A stretch of DNA of 6,602 nucleotides from Calditrichota bacterium (GTDB lineage: Bacteria > Zhuqueibacterota > Zhuqueibacteria > Zhuqueibacterales > Geothermadaptataceae): the NCBI GenBank assembly GCA_008501545.1, contig QQUM01000669.1, positions 1 to 6,602 of the forward strand. Reading direction: 5' to 3'. This document shows positions 1 to 5,369 of the stretch, one piece after another (the first letter of the stretch is position 1; each line of letters begins with the position of its first letter). Both the position numbers and the translations under genes were made by a program. Under the pieces are notes generated by a model. It was given only the letters and a program-made list of their open reading frames with translations, did not search any database and was not told where the DNA came from.

Positions 1-2
1 AT

Positions 3-68
3 TTGATTACACCTTTCATTCGCTATGATATGACTGTAGCATTGATTGAAATGGCGCGCGCTATTTGA
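3..68 (+). CDS. Probable C-terminal end of an upstream gene (partial, family not recognised)
   Basis: The frame starting at base 3 is open from the window edge and ends at TGA 66-68, encoding LITPFIRYDMTVALIEMARAI. The other two forward frames are closed within the first 30 bases. The residues look like a real protein tail, with alternating hydrophobic and charged residues ending in a short helix, but 21 residues are too few to assign a family. If real, the gene ends 94 bases before the GTG start of the YvlD-like gene. A chance open frame cannot be excluded. Confidence 0.45.
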   Translation: MITPFIRYDMTVALIEMARAI

Positions 69-86
69 ATTATGCAACGGAAACGC

Positions 87-115
87 TTGAACTTTTTTAA
101 ACGATTCCGTATTTA
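87..115 (+). promoter_or_regulatory. Tentative sigma70-like promoter for the YvlD-like gene
   Basis: TTGAAC (87-92) is followed after 17 bases by TATTTA (110-115) in an AT-rich run that also contains TATAAC at 114-119. The -35 element fits well, but the -10 at the correct spacing is weak (3 of 6). It lies about 50 bases upstream of the GTG start, a sensible distance. It is a position-based guess, not a clear consensus match. Confidence 0.35.
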
Positions 116-131
116 TAACACGAAATAAATC

Positions 132-147
132 CTGTTAATGATAACAG
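132..147 (+). repeat. Short inverted repeat just ahead of the YvlD-like ribosome binding site
   Basis: CTGTTA (132-137) and TAACAG (142-147) are perfect 6-bp inverted arms around the loop ATGA. The element ends two bases before the Shine-Dalgarno GGAGGA at 150-155. It could be a small operator for a dimeric regulator or an mRNA hairpin that modulates initiation. A 6-bp stem of this kind can also arise by chance. Confidence 0.4.
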
Positions 148-149
148 AT

Positions 150-155
150 GGAGGA
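150..155 (+). promoter_or_regulatory. Ribosome binding site that fixes the GTG start of the YvlD-like gene
   Basis: GGAGGA is a near-perfect anti-Shine-Dalgarno match with 7 bases before GTG 163-165. The in-frame ATG at 148 overlaps this site and has no ribosome binding site of its own, so GTG 163 is the better start. Confidence 0.8.
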
Positions 156-162
156 AGTGAAC

Positions 163-504
163 GTGGAATTAATCAAGAGTTTTCTGTTTTTAGCGGTTGG
201 CATTTTGGCCGCAGCGCGTATTGTGCCTGGTATTCACTTAAAAAGTAACGCAACTGCATTTCTCGTTGCGGCCGTTTACAGCGTGGTGCACTTTTTACTT
301 TTTAAAATACTTTTTTTTCTCACCTTGCCGGCAGTCTTTTTGACGATAGGGCTATTCACAATCGTCATCAACGCTGTTTTGCTTTGGCTCACCGATAAAC
401 TCCTCGATGATTTTGAAATAAAAAGTTTCGGCACAACAATCATCGCCTCGCTGGTGATCAGTGTGGTTTCGCTTATTCTGAAATATTTGTTTTTTTGGAT
501 TTAA
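163..504 (+). CDS. YvlD / phage-holin-4_2 family small membrane protein
   Basis: A 113-residue inner-membrane protein with about four hydrophobic helices (roughly residues 3-20, 31-49, 52-78 and 90-112). Features I associate with the YvlD / phage_holin_4_2 family (formerly DUF360) are the early IVPGI turn (20-24), the central block LTLPAVFLTIGLFTIVINA (53-71), where LT.GLF..viNA is typical, and a DDFEIKSFG segment (82-90) before the last helix. The length fits the family. Despite the Pfam name, most bacterial members are chromosomal membrane proteins of unknown function rather than lysis holins, and no phage genes are nearby. In Bacillus subtilis yvlD sits in an envelope-stress operon, so an envelope role is possible by analogy only. 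GTG at 163 is preferred over ATG 148 because of the Shine-Dalgarno at 150-155. The gene converges on the dipeptidase gene across a 60-bp palindrome. Confidence 0.87.
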   Translation: MELIKSFLFLAVGILAAARIVPGIHLKSNATAFLVAAVYSVVHFLLFKILFFLTLPAVFLTIGLFTIVINAVLLWLTDKLLDDFEIKSFGTTIIASLVISVVSLILKYLFFWI

Positions 505-515
505 TTTAACCACCG

Positions 516-575
516 TACGATTGCCGCACTGATGGCTCTGGGGATATCCCCAGAGCCATCAGTGCGGCAATCGTA
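516..575. repeat. Perfect 60-bp palindrome centred between two convergent genes
   Basis: Bases 516-545 and 546-575 are exact reverse complements with no mismatch and no spacer; the centre reads GGGGATATCCCC. The flanking pair 515/576 no longer matches. The palindrome starts 11 bases after the YvlD-like stop (504) and ends 11 bases before the dipeptidase stop (587), so it is exactly centred in the gap. As RNA, either strand would fold into a very stable hairpin, consistent with a two-way transcription stop or 3'-end protector for both convergent messages. Neither side has a run of T after the stem, so it is not a classical intrinsic terminator. It could also be a copy of a dispersed palindromic repeat. 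Confidence 0.95.
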
Positions 576-586
576 ACAGGCTCACT

Positions 587-1750
587 TCACTGCAAAATCA
601 TCCCCAAAACACGAAGTGCATTTTCCCCCATTACTTTCGCCACTTCTTCCTTGGTAAAACCATCTTTCAATAACGCATCGGTCAGGTAAATCATTTGCGC
701 GGCTTTGAAAGGAACGATGACGGCCCCATCATAATCTGAGCCTAAAGCAACATGATCAACGCCGATGAGATCCGTTGTGTATCGGATGGAACGAACAATG
801 GATGCAATATCGCTACCGCAAGTAGCCTGCGGCCAGAAGCCGATACCAACCACACCACCCGTCGCTGCAATTCCGTGCAAGTGGTCGTCGGAAACATTGC
901 GCGGACTGTCGCAAATCCCTTTGACGCCAGTGTGGGAAACCAAAACCGGGCCTGTTGCAATTTCCAGCACATCATCAATTGTTTTCGGCGATGCGTGGGC
1001 GAGGTCAATCATCATGCCGAGTTGTTGCATTTTTTTGATCATTTTTATTCCAGATGCTGTTAGCCCACCGCGTTGCACACCGTGTGCTGAACCACTCATT
1101 TCCGTATCAAAAAAGTGGGTCGGGGCCATCATGCGAATGCCGGCTTTGTATAGCACATCGACATTGGCAACATCGCCTTCAAGGACTTGCGCTCCTTCGA
1201 TACCCAGAAAGCCCGCCGCAAGTTTATTGTTCGTTTTGCGATCTTCAAAATACTTTTCCAGATCGTCGTGAGATTTTATGATGCGCAATGTGCCATCGGA
1301 TTTCTCCGCAAACTCATGCAGGCGCTCCGCTTGATACAGTGCCCTTTCAAGCAGGCTGGACCAGGATTTTACCGGCCAACGCTGTGCAATAGCTAACGGC
1401 GTAATGAGGTCGAGGCGATCCTGTACATCGACAGGTTTTGTGGTAAATGGAAATTTCGAAACGATTGTGAATGCCTGCAAACTGATATTTCCATTTAGCA
1501 TGCCCGGGAGATTTACGTGACCCAGCTCATTGTCCTGCAGTAAATCCCGCTGCCAAAGCAGGGCATCGCAGTGGAGATCGACGATACGAAGCTGTGCGTG
1601 GAGTTGCTGCGCCTGTGCGGAGATAACAGGTTTAGGATCCGGTTGAATGCGATTCATGTTGCGATCGACGATGGATGGCACAAAAAGGAAAAATACAAAG
1701 GCAAAAAGCAGAAGGACAAGTACTCCAATCAGTAGAATTTTTATCAGCAT
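587..1750 (-). CDS. Membrane-anchored dipeptidase, peptidase family M19 (renal dipeptidase-like)
   Basis: A 387-residue zinc dipeptidase of family M19, which cleaves dipeptides and often accepts a D-residue at the C-terminal position. An uncleaved-looking hydrophobic anchor spans about residues 5-24, with no lipobox or clear signal-peptidase site, so the catalytic domain probably lies in the periplasm. Expected metal and active-site residues are present: H60 and D62 in LHCD, E185 in GIEGAQ, H252 in DLAHAS, H273 in VSHTG and D339 in GSDYDG. The PRNVSD block (283-288) supplies the arginine (R284) that binds substrate carboxylate in relatives. Length and motif order fit an intact enzyme. The start at 1750 is chosen because AAGGAG lies 6 bases upstream and translation begins directly with the anchor; a longer frame to 1816 adds 22 residues with no ribosome binding site and runs into the likely promoter. 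The actual substrate is unknown. Confidence 0.93.
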   Translation of the reverse strand: MLIKILLIGVLVLLLFAFVFFLFVPSIVDRNMNRIQPDPKPVISAQAQQLHAQLRIVDLHCDALLWQRDLLQDNELGHVNLPGMLNGNISLQAFTIVSKFPFTTKPVDVQDRLDLITPLAIAQRWPVKSWSSLLERALYQAERLHEFAEKSDGTLRIIKSHDDLEKYFEDRKTNNKLAAGFLGIEGAQVLEGDVANVDVLYKAGIRMMAPTHFFDTEMSGSAHGVQRGGLTASGIKMIKKMQQLGMMIDLAHASPKTIDDVLEIATGPVLVSHTGVKGICDSPRNVSDDHLHGIAATGGVVGIGFWPQATCGSDIASIVRSIRYTTDLIGVDHVALGSDYDGAVIVPFKAAQMIYLTDALLKDGFTKEEVAKVMGENALRVLGMILQ

Positions 1751-1756
1751 GGCGGA

Positions 1757-1762
1757 CTCCTT
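1757..1762 (-). promoter_or_regulatory. Ribosome binding site of the M19 dipeptidase
   Basis: On the minus strand this reads AAGGAG, preceded by four more A residues, with 6 bases before ATG 1750-1748. It decides the start in favour of 1750 over the upstream ATG at 1816. Confidence 0.8.
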
Positions 1763-1788
1763 TTTTCGGATTCTTAGCACTGAATTAA

Positions 1789-1816
1789 AAGATATTGAAA
1801 AAGTCATGAATCCCAA
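1789..1816 (-). promoter_or_regulatory. Tentative sigma70-like promoter for the M19 dipeptidase
   Basis: On the minus strand TTGGGA (1816-1811) is followed after 16 bases by TATCTT (1794-1789), each matching four of six consensus positions. This would start transcription near 1782, leaving a leader of about 30 bases with the AAGGAG site. The match is moderate and the assignment is inferred mainly from position. Confidence 0.35.
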
Positions 1817-2076
1817 CGACTTTTCGCAACGGTATGTGATGGTGAACTCCTGAATACCGCGGCAGGCCTCATCGTCAACTTACTTTGAATGTCTGCTTTA
1901 GATGATGCGACAACCCAATGAAAAAAATATTTTTGGAGAATTTTTACCGGCATAAAGCCTTGCAATGCTTCAATGTTCCAGCCACGTTGAATTCCGATTG
2001 CTTTTCAGAAATCAACTCAGTAATTTCCTTTTCTGATCTTGTTGGGATTGACTCACATTAATTAGCCGCCTCGATT
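1817..2076. other. Divergent intergenic region between the dipeptidase and MATE genes
   Basis: With 1751-1816 this makes a 326-base gene-free gap between divergent genes. It must hold the MATE promoter, but I see no convincing -35/-10 pair. TTGACT at 2048-2053 has no good -10 at the right distance. AAAAATATTTTT (1923-1934) is a 12-base AT palindrome that could bend DNA. A 47-codon open frame from ATG 1918 to the stop at 2059-2061 has no ribosome binding site and no recognisable motif. No tRNA, riboswitch or terminator-like stem was apparent by eye. Confidence 0.6.
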
Positions 2077-3462
2077 ATGATTCTCAAAAACACTTTCCTG
2101 AAAAACATCAAAATTGAATTACGCCCGATGGCAAAACTCGCGTTGCCAGTCGTTATCGCCGAAGTGAGCTGGGTGATGATGGGCATGGTTGACACATTGA
2201 TGGTTGGTCGCATTGGTGCGTTGGCAATTGGCGCCGTGAGTATTGGCAGTAGCATTGTCATATTTATGGGATTACTCGGCATGGGTGTCCTGTTTGGACT
2301 CGACTACCTGGTCTCGAAAATGTACGGTGCCGGCAAACTGGATGATTGCCATCATTCGCTTATTCAGGGAGTTTATATCAGCCTGATTTTCGGTGTTTTG
2401 CTTACCGGGATGACTTACTCCATTATTTTTCTTTTACCTTATTCAACTATTTCCCCGGCTATTGTCACACGTGCAATAGGCTACATGCAGCCGACTTCGT
2501 TTTCGATTCTTCCGCTTTTGCTTTTTACGACAGCCCGGCGATATTTGCAAGCTCGCAGCGTTGTTAAACCCATTACTGTACTGATGTTTATTGCAAATGG
2601 TGTGAATGCAATCGCAAACTGGATGCTGATTTTCGGCAAATTAGGTGCACCGCAAATGGGCGCCACGGGTGCAGGTTATGCGACGTTGATCAGCATGTCA
2701 TTCATGGCAGCAGGGCTCGTGGTATATATTTTATATATGGAGCGCATGGAACACAGCGGATTGTTTCATGCTTCTCTGGCATTTGATTGGACGCGTATCC
2801 GTGAAATCATCACGATTGGACTGCCGGTAGCAATCCACATGGCATTCGAAGTTGGCGCTTTCACGCTTGCCACAATTCTCGCAGGCCTTCTCGATGCAAA
2901 TTCTTTGGCTGCACATCATATTGTGTTGAAAGTGGCAAGTTTTACATTTATGGTGCCATTGGGTGTTTCAAATGCCGGTGCGGTGCGGATTGGACAAGCC
3001 ATCGGTCGCGAGTACCCGCAAGGAGCAATCCGCTCGGGAAGAACAGCCTTGATTTTCAGCGCATCCTTTATGTCACTCTCCGGATTGGCATTCATCCTTT
3101 TGCCCTACGGTATCATGCGCAGTTTCACCATCGACGATACAGTTATTCAGATCGGCATTTCCCTTCTCGCTGTGGCGGCTTTTTTTCAACTTTTCGATGG
3201 CATACAAGTAACAGGTGCCGGTACGCTGCGTGGCCTCGGTGATACGCGCAAAGCCATGATTTTTAACCTGGTCGGTCATTGGATTCTCGGCATTCCGGTC
3301 GGTTATTTATTGTGTTTCTATTTTGATGGTGGCATTTGGGGATTGTGGATCGGCTTGTGTATCGGGCTCGTGTTTGTGTCGTTTGGCATGTTGTATTATT
3401 GGCTTCGCTATGAGAAAAAACTGGCGCTTGGCATCGTACAACGGGACCAACTTCTGCTGTAG
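2077..3462 (+). CDS. MATE-family multidrug/metabolite efflux transporter, NorM type
   Basis: A 461-residue inner-membrane antiporter that would export organic cations, drugs or metabolites using a sodium or proton gradient. It has the two-halved MATE layout of about twelve helices. The first half opens with LALPVVIAE (21-29) and the family signature VDTLMVGRIGA (38-48); the second half opens with IGLPVAIHMAFEVGAF (247-262). The acidic residues used for cation coupling in NorM appear conserved: D39 in helix 1, E258 in helix 7 and D374 (QLFDGIQ) in helix 10, followed by GAGTLRGLGDTRKA (380-393), a typical MATE segment. Length is normal. No strong ribosome binding site precedes ATG 2077; ATG 2128 is an alternative, but it would remove the ELRPMAKLALP lead-in that relatives usually have. 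Substrate cannot be told from sequence. It lies divergent from the dipeptidase and 156 bases ahead of the deacylase-like gene, which has its own promoter. Confidence 0.95.
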   Translation: MILKNTFLKNIKIELRPMAKLALPVVIAEVSWVMMGMVDTLMVGRIGALAIGAVSIGSSIVIFMGLLGMGVLFGLDYLVSKMYGAGKLDDCHHSLIQGVYISLIFGVLLTGMTYSIIFLLPYSTISPAIVTRAIGYMQPTSFSILPLLLFTTARRYLQARSVVKPITVLMFIANGVNAIANWMLIFGKLGAPQMGATGAGYATLISMSFMAAGLVVYILYMERMEHSGLFHASLAFDWTRIREIITIGLPVAIHMAFEVGAFTLATILAGLLDANSLAAHHIVLKVASFTFMVPLGVSNAGAVRIGQAIGREYPQGAIRSGRTALIFSASFMSLSGLAFILLPYGIMRSFTIDDTVIQIGISLLAVAAFFQLFDGIQVTGAGTLRGLGDTRKAMIFNLVGHWILGIPVGYLLCFYFDGGIWGLWIGLCIGLVFVSFGMLYYWLRYEKKLALGIVQRDQLLL

Positions 3463-3474
3463 CGAACATTCAAT

Positions 3475-3495
3475 AAAACAAAAATAAGTTGTTTT
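3475..3495 (+). repeat. AT-rich inverted repeat overlapping the -35 of the deacylase promoter
   Basis: AAAACAA (3475-3481) and TTGTTTT (3489-3495) are perfect 7-bp arms separated by 7 bases, beginning 12 bases after the MATE stop. The right arm runs into the TTGGCC -35 element. It could be an operator half-site pair or a weak terminator-like stem for the MATE message. The AT-only character makes chance a real alternative. Confidence 0.35.
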
Positions 3496-3522
3496 GGCCG
3501 CATTCTTTTCCGATTTTATAAT
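3494..3522 (+). promoter_or_regulatory. Sigma70-like promoter for the deacylase-like lipoprotein gene
   Basis: TTGGCC (3494-3499, four of six) and a perfect TATAAT (3517-3522) are separated by 17 bases. Transcription would start near 3529, giving a leader of about 90 bases before ATG 3619. It is the best promoter match in the window and suggests the gene is transcribed independently of the MATE gene. Confidence 0.65.
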
Positions 3523-3618
3523 GGCCTGTCAGTTAACACGTCGTGACATTTGAATTGCATATTTGATTTCCACAGCTGTCACTTCCATTGCAAAAACGAA
3601 TAATTTTTCGGGTATTTT

Positions 3619-5304
3619 ATGCGTCCAGTCTCCAAATCCATATTCAGTTTTTTCGTCGTTATGCTTGTTGCCAGTTTTTTGCTATCCTGTGAAAAAAAAT
3701 ATGATCTCGTTGTTCGCAGTGAAAACATCTATGATGGGCGAGGTGGCCCTCCGTTTTCAGGTGATATCGGAATAAAGTCAGATAAAATCATCGCGGTTGG
3801 GGAAATCGATGATGCCGTAGCAACACGCGTTCTGGATGTTGGCGAATTGGCTGTTTCTCCCGGATTTATCAATATGTTGAGTTGGTCAAGTAAACGCCTG
3901 ATGATTGACGGCCGCTCGATGAGTGACATAAAACAGGGCGTGACACTGGAAGTATTTGGTGAAGGCTGGAGTGAGGGGCCGCTGAATGATGAAATGAAAG
4001 CAGACATTCTTAAAAGGCAAAAGGATTTTAAATACGACATAACGTGGTCAACCCTTGATGGTTTTCTTACACACCTAACCGAACGCGGCATCAGCTGTAA
4101 TGTCGCTTCTTATGTCGGGGCCAGCACGCTGCGAATTTACGTACTTGGCGAGGAAAACCGCGAACCCACGCCAGATGAACTCAAAAAAATGCAGGAATTA
4201 TTGCATCAGGCGATGCAGGATGGCGCATTGGGTGTGGCGTCGGCGTTGATTTATGCGCCGGGTGTTTATTCATCAACAGAGGAACTCATTGCCCTGGCAG
4301 AAGTTGTCGCAGAATACGATGGAATCTACACATCACATATTCGCAGCGAGGGATCACGACTGCTGGAAGCTGTTGATGAATTTTTACAAATTGTTGAAAC
4401 GAGTGGTTGCCGCGGAGAGATTTTTCATCTTAAGGCCGCAGGAAAAGCCAACTGGTCTAAACTCTCCAAGGTTATCGAAAAAATTGAGCAGGCCCAGAAG
4501 CGTGGCTTGCGCGTCAGCGCGGATATGTACACCTACATTGCCGGCGCAACCGGCCTGGATGCGACACAACCGCCCTGGGTACAGGAAGACGGCTTCGATC
4601 AATGGCTCAAACGCTTGCGCGATCCGGAAATAAGACGTAAAGTTGTAGCGGAAATGCAGCAGCCTGCAGCGGACTGGGAAAATTTTTATACGGCCTCCGG
4701 GCCTGAGAAGATTTTTCTATCATCCTTGCGAACGGACTCTTTGAAATATCTCACAGGAAAAAGCATCGCCGAAGTGGCGCAGATGCGTGGTACGCCACCT
4801 GCCGAGACCGTAATCGATCTGATTTTGCAGGATGACAGCAGGGTGGAAGCGATTTTTTTTCTCATGAGTGAAGAAAACATCAAAAAGCAAATGCAACTGC
4901 CCTGGGTGGCTTTTTGCTCCGACGCAGGCTCGATGGCGCCCGAAGGTATTTTTCTGAAATCGAATCCACACCCGCGCGCTTATGGCAATTTTGCCCGTTT
5001 GCTGGGAAAATATGTCCGGGATGAGAAAGTGATTCCTTTACGGGAAGCCATTCGTCGCCTGACCTCGTTTCCGGCGAAAAATTTGAAAATTAAAAATCGA
5101 GGTGCAATAGGAGAAGGGTATTATGCTGATCTGGTCGTTTTCGATCCGGCAACTGTAGCAGATCATGCAACCTTTGCAGAACCCCACCAGTTTGCAACCG
5201 GGGTAGAGCATGTCTTTGTGAATGGCGTGCACGTGATAAAAGATGGAGAACATACCAACGAAAAACCGGGACAGGTCATACGCGGACCGGGATGGAGTAA
5301 ATGA
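3619..5304 (+). CDS. Lipoprotein of the D-aminoacylase / N-acyl-D-amino-acid deacylase family with altered metal site
   Basis: A 561-residue amidohydrolase-superfamily protein related to D-aminoacylases, which remove the acyl group from N-acyl-D-amino acids. A signal peptide ends in the lipobox LLSC with C24 as the lipidated residue; the next residue is Glu, not Asp, which under the E. coli Lol rule favours the outer membrane. The N-terminal beta part (about 27-80) reads YDLVVRSENIYDGRG; the TIM barrel follows, and the C-terminal strand region ends with ADLVVFDP (503-510) and GVEHVFVNGVHVIKDG. Retained site residues are H240 (YTSHIRSEG), H270 (EIFHLKAAG) and D435 (FCSDAGS). The usual HxH after PGF is replaced by L87-S88-W89, and the usual GNCG cysteine by GEGW (114-117). 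The protein is full length, so this is a divergent subfamily rather than decay, and substrate or even catalysis is uncertain. ATG 3619 has only a weak ribosome binding site but directly starts the signal peptide. Confidence 0.85.
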   Translation: MRPVSKSIFSFFVVMLVASFLLSCEKKYDLVVRSENIYDGRGGPPFSGDIGIKSDKIIAVGEIDDAVATRVLDVGELAVSPGFINMLSWSSKRLMIDGRSMSDIKQGVTLEVFGEGWSEGPLNDEMKADILKRQKDFKYDITWSTLDGFLTHLTERGISCNVASYVGASTLRIYVLGEENREPTPDELKKMQELLHQAMQDGALGVASALIYAPGVYSSTEELIALAEVVAEYDGIYTSHIRSEGSRLLEAVDEFLQIVETSGCRGEIFHLKAAGKANWSKLSKVIEKIEQAQKRGLRVSADMYTYIAGATGLDATQPPWVQEDGFDQWLKRLRDPEIRRKVVAEMQQPAADWENFYTASGPEKIFLSSLRTDSLKYLTGKSIAEVAQMRGTPPAETVIDLILQDDSRVEAIFFLMSEENIKKQMQLPWVAFCSDAGSMAPEGIFLKSNPHPRAYGNFARLLGKYVRDEKVIPLREAIRRLTSFPAKNLKIKNRGAIGEGYYADLVVFDPATVADHATFAEPHQFATGVEHVFVNGVHVIKDGEHTNEKPGQVIRGPGWSK

Positions 5305-5354
5305 TGGGTGAATAATTTATATCTTTGGGTAAAAATATTAGGGAGAAACTTTTT

Positions 5355-5360
5355 AGGGAG
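5355..5360 (+). promoter_or_regulatory. Ribosome binding site that fixes the tcmP start
   Basis: AGGGAG lies 9 bases before ATG 5370. The same nine bases TTAGGGAGA occur at 5338-5346 and 5353-5361. The upstream in-frame TTG at 5325 has no Shine-Dalgarno, so ATG 5370 is preferred. Confidence 0.65.
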
Positions 5361-5369
5361 AGAACAAGA

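Noticed and set aside
163..504. A lysis holin or prophage remnant, from the family name phage_holin_4_2
   Set aside because: No endolysin or other phage gene is adjacent, and chromosomal YvlD-like proteins of this family are widespread.
516..575. Calling the 60-bp palindrome a classical rho-independent terminator
   Set aside because: No T-run follows the stem in either direction and there is no normal loop. It is kept as a palindromic repeat with a possible termination role.
765..1271. Long plus-strand open frame (168 codons) opposite the dipeptidase gene
   Set aside because: It is a shadow of the M19 coding strand: composition is unnatural, and the minus-strand protein has complete catalytic motifs over the same bases.
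1809..2049. GTTGGGATT present near both divergent starts (minus strand 1817-1809, plus strand 2041-2049)
   Set aside because: A single nine-base match between two stretches of this size is not rare by chance, and the flanking bases do not agree.
1918..2061. 47-codon open frame starting MKKIFLENFYRH, overlapping (ATGA) a 10-codon frame that begins at 1889, just ahead of the MATE gene
   Set aside because: Neither frame has a ribosome binding site, a recognisable motif or a coding-like pattern; open frames of this length are common by chance.
3729..4091. 120-codon minus-strand frame opposite the deacylase-like gene
   Set aside because: Overlaps a well-conserved region of a recognised protein on the other strand and has no family features.
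5301..5315. ATGATGGGTGAATAA overlapping the deacylase stop, as a possible remnant of a once-coupled downstream gene
   Set aside because: Only four sense codons remain and nothing after them resembles a gene, so a displaced gene cannot be supported.
5325..5369. TTG at 5325 as the start of tcmP
   Set aside because: No Shine-Dalgarno precedes it, while ATG 5370 has AGGGAG 9 bases upstream and begins close to the usual family N-terminus.
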